Source of the DNA: Methanocella conradii HZ254
GTDB lineage: Archaea; Halobacteriota; Methanocellia; Methanocellales; Methanocellaceae
NCBI RefSeq assembly: GCF_000251105.1
Contig: NC_017034.1
Span: forward strand, 1,488,001-1,552,000
Reading direction: 5' to 3'
Length of the DNA stretch: 64,000 nucleotides
Positions within the stretch are counted from its first letter, which is position 1, and the number at the start of each line of letters is the position of its first letter. This document shows positions 18,291 through 27,396 of this stretch, piece by piece. The position numbers were made by a program, and so were the translations under genes. The notes under the pieces are model-generated. The model saw only the letters and a program-made list of their open reading frames with translations. It ran no database searches and was not told the origin of the DNA.

Positions 18291-18797
18291 TTATCCACGG
18301 ATGTAAAGCCCTATATCTGCTTCTGTGCTGACAGTTACCCTGTCCTGGAATAGTCCAGCGTAGTCGAACCTTGCCCTGCCGATGCCGATGGCTTCGCCAT
18401 ACTTGTTGGCGATTATGACAGGATCGTTTTGCCTTATGGACTCATCGGCCCATGTGATGGAAGAGCCGAAGACGTCACGGCCGTAGACCACGAGCGACTC
18501 GGCCTGGCCGGTCACCTTTACCTTTTTCTTATCTGAAGCCTGGGCTACCAGGAACGCGCCCTCCATGCTCAGGGCGAGCGACTTCTTGCCCAGAGTACCC
18601 ATGTGCAGGCCAGCCAAAACCGGCTCTGGCTCGCGGCCTATCACGTAATGCCGGGCCTCGGGCGTTACGGCGAAGAGGTCGTTCCTCTCGCCCTGCCTCA
18701 CGATAAAATCGAATTCCTTAGAAAGGTCGAAAGCGCCCCAGTAATCAAGGCTACGGCGCATTATCGTTAGCTCTAGCTTTTTCAATCCTCTATACAT
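18291..18797 (-). CDS. PUA-domain RNA-binding protein (NIP7-like)
   Basis: A 168-residue protein whose C-terminal half carries a PUA domain (DVFGSSITWADESIRQNDPVIIANKYGEAIGIGRARF). The N-terminal half resembles the NIP7-like partner found at the C-terminus of bacterial RsmF (COG3270). Its start overlaps the end of the RNA m5C methylase gene by 8 bases, so the two are translationally coupled and probably act together on rRNA or tRNA. Confidence 0.85.
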   Translation of the reverse strand: MYRGLKKLELTIMRRSLDYWGAFDLSKEFDFIVRQGERNDLFAVTPEARHYVIGREPEPVLAGLHMGTLGKKSLALSMEGAFLVAQASDKKKVKVTGQAESLVVYGRDVFGSSITWADESIRQNDPVIIANKYGEAIGIGRARFDYAGLFQDRVTVSTEADIGLYIRG

Positions 18798-19752
18798 TCT
18801 TTAGCCTCGCCACGAAGAACCCCGATGTCCCATGAATATGAGGGTATAGCCTCCTTGCATTCTTCACCTGGGGCTCAAACGCCAGTCCGCCAAAGGACGT
18901 AAGCCCAGGCTCCCCATATGGTATGGGTTCCACCTTCATGCCATATTTTTTAATGGCATAGTCCACGTTGCACTCGTTCTCCTCCGGTGCGAACGAGCAC
19001 GTCGAATACACCAGGATGCCGCCCGGCTTCAGGCAAGCGTGGGCCGCGTCGATCAGCTCCTCCTGTAATCCCGAGCAATACTTTATGTCTTCAATCCCCC
19101 TGCTCGTCTTCCTGCTCCTGTCCTTGGCTATGACCCCCTCCCCGGTACACGGCGCATCTAAAAGTATCTTGTCCGCCTTGATTTCAAGCCTTGCGACGTC
19201 CCGTGCGTCCATGTGGAATAGCACCGTATTCATGATGCCGCAGCGGCCCAGGTTGGACCTTAATCCCGCAAGCCTTGACTCGTCTACCTCTATGGCGATC
19301 AACAGGCCCCGGTTACCCATCATCTGCGCCAGGTGTGTGGTCTTGCCGCCGGGCGATGCCGCCATGTCGATCACCACGTCTCCTGGCTGAGGGGCCAGCG
19401 CTAGAGGGGGTACCATAGAAGACTTATCCTGAACGTAAAAGTATCCTGAAAGGAACTCGGCGGACGCCCCTATCGAGTACGGCTCTCCAGTCACCTCAAG
19501 GCAATCGGGCACGTCGGTCTCCCTTAGCGTGAAACCTTTATCAGACAGCCTCTTGATAAGCGCATTAGGGTTGATGCGCAGCGTATTGACCCTGATATAG
19601 GTTCGGGGGGGCTCTTCCATGCTGGCTAAAAACCTTTCGAGGTCGGGCACGAAGCGAGCGAACCTGGCCACCATGTATTCGGGGTAGCCATACTTTCTGG
19701 CCAGCGCTTTTACCCGCTCGTCGGCATCAAATTGTTGTATATCACACGCCAC
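18790..19752 (-). CDS. NOL1/NOP2/Sun-family RNA cytosine-C5 methyltransferase
   Basis: SAM-dependent methylase of 320 residues. Visible are the SAM loop DMAASPGGKTTHLAQ, motif IV LLDAPCTGEG with the Pro-Cys pair, and motif VI YSTCSFAPEENE carrying the second (nucleophilic) Cys. An N-terminal substrate-binding segment (RTYIRVNTLRINP) is present. It overlaps the diaminopyrimidine reductase gene by 43 bases upstream and the PUA gene by 8 downstream. Target RNA cannot be told. Confidence 0.93.
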   Translation of the reverse strand: MACDIQQFDADERVKALARKYGYPEYMVARFARFVPDLERFLASMEEPPRTYIRVNTLRINPNALIKRLSDKGFTLRETDVPDCLEVTGEPYSIGASAEFLSGYFYVQDKSSMVPPLALAPQPGDVVIDMAASPGGKTTHLAQMMGNRGLLIAIEVDESRLAGLRSNLGRCGIMNTVLFHMDARDVARLEIKADKILLDAPCTGEGVIAKDRSRKTSRGIEDIKYCSGLQEELIDAAHACLKPGGILVYSTCSFAPEENECNVDYAIKKYGMKVEPIPYGEPGLTSFGGLAFEPQVKNARRLYPHIHGTSGFFVARLKNV

Positions 19753-20414
19753 GTTAAAACGATCCCTTCGTCCATCCTTTCAAATTTCATCAATTCCAGT
19801 TTAATGGCCTCATCCCTGTCCGATATGCCCTCGCCGTCCATGAACGTCGGCGCTTCCTTGCCCCCAATTATGAGATTACCTATGAAAACCGATATCTCGT
19901 CTACCAGGCCCGCCCTCACCATGGCCCAGTTTAGGGTTGCCCCGCCCTCTACCATCAGCCTTTCTATCCCGCGCCTTTTCAGCTCCCGGCACATCTCCGC
20001 CAGGTCAACCTCGCCATCCCCCGCGACGAGCACTTCAGCCTTTTCCATAAGCGCTTTAACCTTATCCTCTGGGGCTGCCTTTGAGACCACGACAATACGT
20101 TTACCCACGCCTTTATTAAAGATATCCGCATTTAAAGGTGTCCGGGCCTTACTGTCCACAACTATCCTCACAGGGTTCTCGTCTTTTCCCTGCGCCACCC
20201 TCCGCTTCCGCCTCTCTTCAGACTTTACCGTGAGGCTCGGGTCGTCCGCCAGCACCGTCCCTATTCCAACCATTACTGCGTCAGACGTGGCCCTAAGCTC
20301 GTCCACCCGCTCAAAGTCCATCCTGCCGGATATCTTAACCTGCTTCCTCTTTTTCGTGGATATCTTGCCGTCCGCGCTCATCGCCGAGTTTATGAAGGTG
20401 TAAGGCCTTTCCAT
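19710..20414 (-). CDS. arfC: 2,5-diamino-6-(ribosylamino)pyrimidinone 5'-phosphate reductase
   Basis: RibD C-terminal-type reductase of 234 residues acting in archaeal riboflavin and F420 precursor synthesis. Motifs seen: PYTFINSAMSADGKIS at the N-terminus, DAVMVGIGTVLADDPSLTV for NADPH binding, and RLMVEGGATLNWAM near the C-terminus. It heads the operon with the RNA methylase and PUA genes, with a 43-base overlap. Confidence 0.9.
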   Translation of the reverse strand: MERPYTFINSAMSADGKISTKKRKQVKISGRMDFERVDELRATSDAVMVGIGTVLADDPSLTVKSEERRKRRVAQGKDENPVRIVVDSKARTPLNADIFNKGVGKRIVVVSKAAPEDKVKALMEKAEVLVAGDGEVDLAEMCRELKRRGIERLMVEGGATLNWAMVRAGLVDEISVFIGNLIIGGKEAPTFMDGEGISDRDEAIKLELMKFERMDEGIVLTWRVIYNNLMPTSG

Positions 20415-20539
20415 CGCATATGCTTAAGGCGCGGCTGCCGCATAAAGCTTGCCATATCCGCTAAAATATACGTACAATCATAAGAATTCCGCAAATATAT
20501 ACAAATTAAATTATTATAATAAGCTCTTATCTAATAATC

Positions 20540-20977
20540 GTGAAATCGAGCAAGCTACTCTTTGCGTCATCTATCATGTTTTACGTTTTTTATGATATCG
20601 TCTCAACGATAGCCGCCTCCAAATATCTTGGAACGTTTGACTACGAGAAGAGCTTCATCCTGAAGGCCTCGTATAATGCGGCAGGAATGGCCGGATTTAT
20701 CCTTATCAAGCTGATGTTCTCATTGATGGCCCTGTATCTCGCATACCTGCTCATCGAGCGATTCCATAAGTTCCGGGGCGTCGGGCTGGGAATGCTGGCA
20801 GGCGCTACGTGTGCAGGGCTTTTCGTTGGCACGTCGAACTTTAACATAATGTTGAATGGGAGCTCATTCTGGATAATGGGGATGGACAGCGGAACAATAG
20901 CCGCCCTCATCATCATCCTGTGCGCCGTCGGCGGCTTCCTATTGATGCCCTCCAATTCGCCTGCTAAGGGTGCATAG
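20540..20977 (+). CDS. Uncharacterised four-helix membrane protein
   Basis: A 145-residue protein with hydrophobic segments at about residues 7-26, 52-76, 83-105 and 117-138. It starts with GTG at 20540. A TATA-like element (AAATATATAC) at 20493-20502 is well placed. I do not recognise the family. It stands alone between the riboflavin operon and polB. Confidence 0.7.
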   Translation: MKSSKLLFASSIMFYVFYDIVSTIAASKYLGTFDYEKSFILKASYNAAGMAGFILIKLMFSLMALYLAYLLIERFHKFRGVGLGMLAGATCAGLFVGTSNFNIMLNGSSFWIMGMDSGTIAALIIILCAVGGFLLMPSNSPAKGA

Positions 20978-21056
20978 CGATACCCGCAAAATACTTTCAC
21001 CATATACACCATTAGCTTAATCTACCATGCCCCTACTATATTGAAGCGGTGTGGCC

Positions 21057-23807
21057 ATGCAAGCGACTTTCGACGTGAGGCTCCTCGACTCGACGTATTC
21101 GGTAGAACATGCGGAAGGCGCTGGCGAGGTAATTGTTAAGTTATTTGGCAAGACCCGTGACAATAAAAGCATAACGATTTTGTGCCCTGACTTTAAGCCA
21201 TATTTTTTTGTTTTCGAGCCTTCGCCGGAGCTGCGCAAGGCGCTCGAGTCGAGCGGCGACGTGCTGAAGGTCGAAGACGTCAAGCTCGAATACAAGGGCG
21301 CCCTCGAAAACTTCGTTAAGGTGACCGTAAGGGCGCCGTGGCTCGTCCCCAGGTTCAGGAATGAATACGAGCTGAAACATAAGACCATAACTCTCGTAAA
21401 CCCCCCAAAGGACCTCATCGAAAAAATAAGGGCCGACCCCGACGTCCAGGAGGTCAACGCGCCGAATGGCGCAGTTAAGATCATTACCGAAGACAGGGTG
21501 TATTCCCAGAAGCTCATCAACCGATATGGCCTGCTCGGGTACATGGACGAAGAAGAAAGGGAAAAGTACGCCTTAAAGGGCGTCTTCTTCGCAGCGGACA
21601 TAGTCTTCACAAACCGCTTCATATACGATATGGACCTCGAAACGTGCGTCAGGGTCACCGGCGAAGTGATTGAGAATAGTGGCGAATACACCACAGACAT
21701 CGTCCTGAAAGCCTCCAAGTTCGAAAAGTGCGACATATTCACGCCTAAGCTAAAAATAATGAGCTTCGACATCGAGAGCTCCATCAAGCACGGCAACATA
21801 TACTGTATTTGCCTGACCGTGCTCAACGAGGAGGACGGCACCAGGCAGGACCGCAAAATATTCTCGAGCTTTGGGCCCATGGATGGGGAGATATCCGCAG
21901 AAGAGCGTAAGGCCCGAGAAGATGACGAGCGCCGCATATTAAAAGAGTTCGTCAGCGAGGTCAGGAAGCTCGACCCAGACGTCATCACCGGCTACAACAT
22001 AAACAACTTCGACCTCGCGGTGTTGTTCGACCGCGCCAACAAGCTCTTTAAAGGCCCGGAAAACGCCGGGGCCGAGAATAAGAGGCAGTCCTGCGATGCG
22101 CTAAACTTTGGCCGCGACATGCTGGGCATGAGCAGGCGCGAGAACCGCGCCACGGGCTTCGTCACATGGGATATAAAAGGGCGATTAATCCTTGACGCCT
22201 GGCTCTCGATAAAAAAGGAGCTAAGGCCTAAGAGGGAGGGCCTGGGCTACGTCTCGAGCATGCTCTTTAACGACACCAAAGAGAACATTGATAGTAGCCG
22301 CATAGACGAGGAGTGGCGCGCCCGCAGGGACGAGGTCGTCCATTATTGCCTTAAGGATGCGGAGCTTGCCCTGCGGATACTCATACACCCCAGGATACAG
22401 GCTATAAGCAAGCTCATGGACGTGGCAATCCCGGCGAAGCTGCCCGTGAAGGAGGTGTCTGGCGGGCAGAACAGAATGATAGAGAGCTTATTGATCAGAA
22501 TGGTGGACAGGGAGAACGTCGCCGTGCCCATGAGCAGCGGCGAGACTTACGAGTACGAGGGCGGGTTCGTCTACGACACGAAGGCCGGCCTCTGGGAATG
22601 GGTCATAGGCCTGGACTTCTCGTCCATGTACCCCTCGCAAATAATAAAGCATAACATATGCTTCACGACGTTTACGAGGAACAGGGCGGAGGCGGCGCAC
22701 ATTTCGCCAATAGGCGCCATGTTCGTATCAAAGGAGAAGCGGTATGGCATCGTGCCCCGCATGGTACAGGGCCTGCTCGACTCCAGGAAGCAGGCGAAGG
22801 CGCTCATGAAGAAGGCGAAGGAGGACGGCGACGCAGAAAAGGCGGACTACTACAATCGCCTTCAAAACGCCATTAAGATAATGGCGAACGCCACTTACGG
22901 CTATTTTGGCACCAAGTTTTGCCGATGGCCATATAATAAGTACATAGCCCCTAGCATCACCGCCTGGGCGCGGGAAGAGATCAAGACCGTCGTGGCCACC
23001 CTTGAGTCAAGGGGCTACACGGTCATCGCTGGAGACACCGACTCGGTATTCTTCACGTCTAAAGAACACCGGGACCTTGAAAAGTGCAAGCTTCTGGGGT
23101 TCATGGTCCAGCAGGAGTTCTCGGCCGGAAACATGCACCTCGAGCTTGAGAAGGTCATGAGAAGGTTCTTCGCGCATGCGAAGAAGCGGTATTTCGGCAA
23201 GATAATATGGCCGGAGGAATCGCTGCTGGTCCGGGGCTATGAGCCGAGGAGGACGGACTCTTTTGACCTTCAGAGCGAAACGATGACGAGGGTATTCCAG
23301 CTCGTCCTGGATGGCAGGCCGGACGAGGCCGTCAAGTATGCAAAGGATACGGTCCACGATACGCTTAAGGGCAAAGTAGACCTCTCTTCGCTGGTCATCT
23401 CGAAGAGCGTGAACGAGTTTGATGCCTATGATAATCCAGATTCGCTGGTGCACGTCAACGTGGCCCGGAAATTAAAGGATATGGGCTATGATTTCACCCC
23501 GGGCATGAAGACGCCTTTTATCATCACCAATGGTTTTGTTCAGCCCCAGAAAGCCGAGCCTGTCATCGAGGGCGTCGAATTCACAGCGAGGCCTGATTTC
23601 AGGTATTATGCCGAGCGCCTGGCGATGGCCCTGGCACGCATCACCGAGCCCTTCGGGTGCGATGAGCGCGCCCTCCTTCAGGGTAACTCCCAGCGTTCGC
23701 TGGAATTCTTTTGCGAGGAGAAGCCCGTCCATGAATCAATACAGCAAGCATCTCCCGTGATGGCAAAGAAGGTCAAGCAGAAGGCCACTTTGGACATGTT
23801 TATGTGA
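21057..23807 (+). CDS. polB: Family-B DNA polymerase (first copy)
   Basis: Replicative-type polymerase of about 916 residues. Exonuclease motifs: SFDIESS (Exo I), GYNINNFDLAVL (Exo II), YCLKDAELALRIL (Exo III). Polymerase motifs: DFSSMYPSQI (A), NATYGYFG (B), GDTDSVFF (C). All catalytic acidic residues are present. The C-terminus KATLDMFM resembles a PIP box. ATG 21057 is preferred; a GTG at 21051 is in frame. A second family-B polymerase lies at 61316. Confidence 0.95.
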   Translation: MQATFDVRLLDSTYSVEHAEGAGEVIVKLFGKTRDNKSITILCPDFKPYFFVFEPSPELRKALESSGDVLKVEDVKLEYKGALENFVKVTVRAPWLVPRFRNEYELKHKTITLVNPPKDLIEKIRADPDVQEVNAPNGAVKIITEDRVYSQKLINRYGLLGYMDEEEREKYALKGVFFAADIVFTNRFIYDMDLETCVRVTGEVIENSGEYTTDIVLKASKFEKCDIFTPKLKIMSFDIESSIKHGNIYCICLTVLNEEDGTRQDRKIFSSFGPMDGEISAEERKAREDDERRILKEFVSEVRKLDPDVITGYNINNFDLAVLFDRANKLFKGPENAGAENKRQSCDALNFGRDMLGMSRRENRATGFVTWDIKGRLILDAWLSIKKELRPKREGLGYVSSMLFNDTKENIDSSRIDEEWRARRDEVVHYCLKDAELALRILIHPRIQAISKLMDVAIPAKLPVKEVSGGQNRMIESLLIRMVDRENVAVPMSSGETYEYEGGFVYDTKAGLWEWVIGLDFSSMYPSQIIKHNICFTTFTRNRAEAAHISPIGAMFVSKEKRYGIVPRMVQGLLDSRKQAKALMKKAKEDGDAEKADYYNRLQNAIKIMANATYGYFGTKFCRWPYNKYIAPSITAWAREEIKTVVATLESRGYTVIAGDTDSVFFTSKEHRDLEKCKLLGFMVQQEFSAGNMHLELEKVMRRFFAHAKKRYFGKIIWPEESLLVRGYEPRRTDSFDLQSETMTRVFQLVLDGRPDEAVKYAKDTVHDTLKGKVDLSSLVISKSVNEFDAYDNPDSLVHVNVARKLKDMGYDFTPGMKTPFIITNGFVQPQKAEPVIEGVEFTARPDFRYYAERLAMALARITEPFGCDERALLQGNSQRSLEFFCEEKPVHESIQQASPVMAKKVKQKATLDMFM

Positions 23808-23924
23808 GCGGTCGCGGCATCTCATATAATTACTTTTTTGAGGTTAACAAAGGCTTCCGGGAGAACAATGTATATAAGCTTGAACATTCAATTAGGTTGA
23901 AGGTCCGAGGCGAGAGGTGAGACC

Positions 23925-24527
23925 TTGAAAAAAATGATCATCCTGATGGTCATCCTGGTGGCATCGACAACGGCCATGGGATGCGTCACGTGTAAAAACA
24001 TCCTGGGTCCGATATACGGGCCGACGTACACCCCGACCGTCGCCAGCCCAAGCCCGACGCCACCGGCCTACCAAAGCCCATCGCCATCGCCCAAATACGT
24101 CAAGATAGAAACAGAGAGCCCCCCTTACCAGTATATGCCGAACCAGGCCAGGGTTTCCCACCCATGCTATTATAGGACTGAAGATTGGGAGATGCCGGTG
24201 CCCGCGCCTGGGAGCCTTAAGCCGGCACACCATGGCGTTATACACGAGCTAGAGTTCTGGAACCCAACGAACGAGAACAAGACCATCTCAGTATACAACC
24301 TTAAAAGCGCCTTCTACGAAAAAAAGGACACGCCCCACAAGTTCGTGACGTCAGCCGAGATATTCTATGAGGAGGGGAAAGGGTTTTTCAGCGAGTTCAC
24401 GCTCCAGCCCGGCGAGTGCAGAACCGTTCTAATGTACTCGTATATAATAGATGACTCGAACTACGAGAAGTATCGTGGCTATTTCATAGAGCCGGTCAGC
24501 GTCAGCCTGGTAATGAACGTGCCCTAA
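23925..24527 (+). CDS. Secreted lipoprotein, function unknown
   Basis: A 200-residue protein with a short signal peptide and the lipobox TAMGC at about residue 20, followed by a Pro/Ser/Thr-rich linker (TYTPTVASPSPTPPAYQSPSPSP) and a beta-rich domain without recognised family. TTG 23925 is chosen because GAGGTGA lies four bases before it and it adds the Lys-Lys needed for a signal peptide; ATG 23934 is the alternative. Confidence 0.75.
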   Translation: MKKMIILMVILVASTTAMGCVTCKNILGPIYGPTYTPTVASPSPTPPAYQSPSPSPKYVKIETESPPYQYMPNQARVSHPCYYRTEDWEMPVPAPGSLKPAHHGVIHELEFWNPTNENKTISVYNLKSAFYEKKDTPHKFVTSAEIFYEEGKGFFSEFTLQPGECRTVLMYSYIIDDSNYEKYRGYFIEPVSVSLVMNVP

Positions 24528-24560
24528 CCTACATATATCATAGGATACAATAGCCATGTA

Positions 24561-24899
24561 ATGCGTAAGCTGGTGAGGGATAAGGTTCCGGATATAATAA
24601 GGGAGAGCGGCCGCGAGCCGGCGGTAAAGCCCATATCTGGCGAAGGCCTCAAGAAAGCCTTGAAAGATAAGCTCGTCGAAGAAGCCGTGGAGCTGAAAAA
24701 CTCAAATGACTTATACGATGAGCTGGCAGATGTCCTTGAGGTCGTGGAAGCGCTCATCGAGCAGTATGGGCTCGACAAGCAAAAGCTGGAAGAGGCCAGA
24801 AAAGAAAAACTCCGTAGAGCAGGTGGATTTAAAAGAGGATACCTTCTAATTGAGAAAGACGAAAGCATAAAGCCCGATATAGAGAATAAGAGAGGATGA
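24561..24899 (+). CDS. MazG-like noncanonical NTP pyrophosphatase (COG4997-like)
   Basis: A 112-residue all-alpha protein. KLVRDKVPDII at the N-terminus and KLVEEAVEL..DLYDELADVLEVVEAL supply the EExxE..ExxD metal-binding pattern of house-cleaning pyrophosphatases. The family length matches. It is followed by a zinc-ribbon gene after 1 base, so both are probably co-transcribed. Confidence 0.85.
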   Translation: MRKLVRDKVPDIIRESGREPAVKPISGEGLKKALKDKLVEEAVELKNSNDLYDELADVLEVVEALIEQYGLDKQKLEEARKEKLRRAGGFKRGYLLIEKDESIKPDIENKRG

Positions 24900-24900
24900 A

Positions 24901-25314
24901 ATGCTTGAAAAATATAAGCTAAAAACGGATCCGCAGGGCATGGTAGGCAGGGAGTGCCCAAAAAAACCGTGTAAAGCCTACTTCAAGATAAAAGAGGATG
25001 ACGCATACGGCGACATAGACCTGACATGCCCGAACTGCGGCAATAAGGCAAACGTCAAAAAATATACTACCGAGGAGCAGATCAAGTACATTAACTCTCT
25101 TATATTCCATCGTAACGCGTGCCCGATCGAGGCCAGCAAATATTCGAAGACGCCGCCCTGCAGCGATTATGTCGAGAGGCCTTCACGCTACACGTATTCA
25201 TGCGACGTGTGCAAGAATAAGTTCGGATACGATGCAAAGCCGCACTTTTGCCCGTATTGCGGGTCCGCCAGGGACCACCTGCACGAAGAAAGCGTGTGTT
25301 ACCTGGGAATATAA
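24901..25314 (+). CDS. Multi-zinc-ribbon protein, function unknown
   Basis: A 137-residue protein with Cys pairs CPKKPC, CPNC, CDVC and CPYC plus single Cys residues (ACPIEA, PPCSD), suggesting two or three zinc knuckles. No other domain is visible. It starts 2 bases after the MazG-like stop. I do not recognise a named family. Confidence 0.75.
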   Translation: MLEKYKLKTDPQGMVGRECPKKPCKAYFKIKEDDAYGDIDLTCPNCGNKANVKKYTTEEQIKYINSLIFHRNACPIEASKYSKTPPCSDYVERPSRYTYSCDVCKNKFGYDAKPHFCPYCGSARDHLHEESVCYLGI

Positions 25315-25393
25315 AATAGAATAGACGAGCCATAAGCAGCATTATGGGCGCGGAGGCGACGCCATACCAGGCGCCATAGACTTCTCAATAGAC

Positions 25394-25477
25394 ATGAAAA
25401 AAGGCGTGGGAAAGCACGGCGAGCCGAGGATCATAATAACGCTTAACGCAAAATACTTACAATATACGGAGTTTTAA
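25394..25477 (+). other. Possible 28-codon ORF or gene remnant
   Basis: An ATG-initiated frame of 28 residues beginning MKKGVGKHGEPRIIITLN. The same frame is open back to about 25322 and reads RGGDAIPGAIDFSID before the Met, which looks protein-like. It could be the 3' remnant of a lost gene or a tiny gene. No ribosome-binding site is evident. Confidence 0.25.
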
Positions 25478-25503
25478 CCACATATAAAAACGCTTTTTTC
25501 TTA

Positions 25504-26325
25504 TTAACGGCCCAGCTTTTCCCGCACAAGGTCGTAGAACTTGTCCCCAAACTTCACGAAGAGGGCGGGGGTTTCACACCTGGTGAACGTTAACACGTCA
25601 TTCTTTTTCACATTGGAAGTGTACTGGCCATCCACTACGACCATGGACTCCTTTTCCTCCCGCATGAGCTCAAGCTTTACGATGCTATTGCCGGGCACAA
25701 CCCACGGCCTGGCAGATAGCTTATAGGGGGCCAGCGGCACGATGATCATGCCATCCACCCTCGGGTCCACGATGGGCCCGCCCGCGCTCATCGCATAGGC
25801 CGTCGAGCCCGTCGGCGTCGCTATAACCACCCCATCTGCCCTTAGATCCTCCATGAACTTGCCGTCCACGTAAATCTTAAACTCCGATATCTTGGCCGGC
25901 CTGGCGGTGATGATGACCGCCTCATTCATGGCGCACGGCAGCTCGAACTCGTTCAGCTTCACGGCCAGCCTGGCCCTCTCTACGACTTCGAAGCCTTCCA
26001 GTACATCGTCGATGACATATAGAGCCGTCTCCGGGTCGACTACGGTTAGGAAGCCTACTTCACCCATGTTAATCCCGAGGATGGGCGTCGGCTTTGGCAA
26101 TAGCTGTAATGACCGTAATATGGTGCCGTCGCCGCCAAATATAAGGATGAGATCCGCGTACATCTCGTCTATTTCCGTGGCTTCCCCGGTTCCGGCCAGC
26201 GACGCCGTCACGGGGTCCAGGAATAGCTTAGCCTTATATGATAGCTTTTTTACCATCGACGGTATGTGCCCCTTGGGGTCTTTGACGTCTATTCTGGTGA
26301 TGATGCCCACTGACCTCGCTCTCAT
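25504..26325 (-). CDS. nadK: NAD kinase
   Basis: Phosphorylates NAD to NADP. The 273-residue protein shows the GGDGT motif (ILIFGGDGTILRSL, about residues 64-73), NEAVI, and the Gly-rich TPTGSTAYAMSAGG. Length is normal. A 12-bp inverted repeat lies about 47 bases upstream of its start. Confidence 0.94.
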   Translation of the reverse strand: MRARSVGIITRIDVKDPKGHIPSMVKKLSYKAKLFLDPVTASLAGTGEATEIDEMYADLILIFGGDGTILRSLQLLPKPTPILGINMGEVGFLTVVDPETALYVIDDVLEGFEVVERARLAVKLNEFELPCAMNEAVIITARPAKISEFKIYVDGKFMEDLRADGVVIATPTGSTAYAMSAGGPIVDPRVDGMIIVPLAPYKLSARPWVVPGNSIVKLELMREEKESMVVVDGQYTSNVKKNDVLTFTRCETPALFVKFGDKFYDLVREKLGR

Positions 26326-26371
26326 CCCTATAAAATGTGCGCTAATGGGCTATAATCCCTTTGGATTTGAG

Positions 26372-26409
26372 TAAGCCTCTAAGTTTAAGAAGCCTTACTT
26401 AGAGGCTTA
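26372..26409. repeat. 12-bp perfect inverted repeat between nadK and mtd
   Basis: TAAGCCTCTAAG (26372-26383) and CTTAGAGGCTTA (26398-26409) are perfect complements with a 14-base spacer. It lies upstream of nadK and downstream of the mtd terminator. It could be an operator, an RNA hairpin or a second terminator. Confidence 0.6.
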
Positions 26410-26444
26410 GACTCAGCCTAATAATCTCCCAAACGTGTTTGTAT

Positions 26445-26478
26445 AAAAAAGGATATGCGTGAGATAACTCACGCATAT
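26445..26478 (-). terminator. Hairpin terminator after mtd
   Basis: An 11-bp perfect stem ATATGCGTGAG / CTCACGCATAT (26453-26463 and 26468-26478) with a four-base loop, followed on the minus strand by CC and a T-run (26445-26450). It starts about 10 bases past the mtd stop. Confidence 0.75.
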
Positions 26479-26487
26479 ATAAAAAAT

Positions 26488-27315
26488 TTACTCTGGCTTG
26501 GAGACGAGCGTGCTCTTGGACAGGATCTTGCCATCGTTGGCGTGCGGCGTCCTGTAGACAGAGTCGCCCGACTTCTCGATCTCCCTGGCCTCGTCGCAGA
26601 GCATTGCAGCCGCCCTTAGCAACTCGTGGGCGCTGGCCACCGTGATGACGTACTGCTCCATCTCCTTCTGCACGAAGCATCCGAGCACGTCGATGTCGCC
26701 AACCTTCTCGGCGGCGGCGAACGCTGCAAATGCCTTAGCCCTGGCGTACGGGTTCTTGTAGCCGGATTCGGCCAGCGCCTTGTTAGAATCGACGACTATC
26801 TGCGGCAGGTTCGGGGTTGCGCCGCTGGCTATCTCAGCCACTACGCGGTCGAGTTCCTTCTGCAGCAGCCTGACTACGCCAGTGTCGGCGAGAACCTTCT
26901 GTAAGTCAGCGTTGAACAGGACCATCTCTGTCGGGTCGAGGAACTGCCTCCTCGCTCCGATCATCGAGTCGCACTTTATGATGAAGAAGCCGAAGCCTTT
27001 CGCCTTGAGGTCATCCTTGACCTTCGCTGCGGGGGCGTCCGATATCATTATGGTCGGTACGCCAGCGGCCTTAATCATCTCCCTGGCCTTGGTCGGGCCG
27101 GGCAGCGCGCCGTTCGGGCTTATGACGATGGCAAGCTGGGGCTTGAAGTCCAGTATCTTCGTGGCAGCCTCTTCGGCATCGGGCTCGCCCAGCTTTGTGC
27201 CGGTTCCAACAACTCTCGTGTATATGTCTCTATCCGCTCTCTCATCAAGTATGAGGTCTATATACCTTGAAGTACCAAGGTTTCCTAGCTTAACGACTCC
27301 AACTCTTACGGTCAT
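26488..27315 (-). CDS. mtd: F420-dependent methylene-H4MPT dehydrogenase
   Basis: Catalyses reversible oxidation of methylene-tetrahydromethanopterin with coenzyme F420, a core methanogenesis step. The 275-residue sequence shows the family start VRVGVVKLGNLGTS, the ISPNGALPGPTKAREM segment and the KCDSMIGARRQFLDPTEM block. A TATA-like element (GATATATATTG on the minus strand) lies near 27346-27356. A hairpin terminator follows the stop. High expression is expected. Confidence 0.97.
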   Translation of the reverse strand: MTVRVGVVKLGNLGTSRYIDLILDERADRDIYTRVVGTGTKLGEPDAEEAATKILDFKPQLAIVISPNGALPGPTKAREMIKAAGVPTIMISDAPAAKVKDDLKAKGFGFFIIKCDSMIGARRQFLDPTEMVLFNADLQKVLADTGVVRLLQKELDRVVAEIASGATPNLPQIVVDSNKALAESGYKNPYARAKAFAAFAAAEKVGDIDVLGCFVQKEMEQYVITVASAHELLRAAAMLCDEAREIEKSGDSVYRTPHANDGKILSKSTLVSKPE

Positions 27316-27396
27316 AATAATCTCTCTTCAATATGCTTGGAAAACAATATATATCTTTCTGCTTGTGTAGCAAAAGCTTACTTTTTAGGGTGGTTA

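Noticed and set aside
21128..21142. TAATTGTTAAG, a half-match to the regulon palindrome
   Set aside because: It lies inside the polB coding sequence, has only one good half-site and no promoter.
21017..21988. 323-codon open frame on the minus strand
   Set aside because: Antisense to the polB exonuclease region, low-complexity Ser-rich product.
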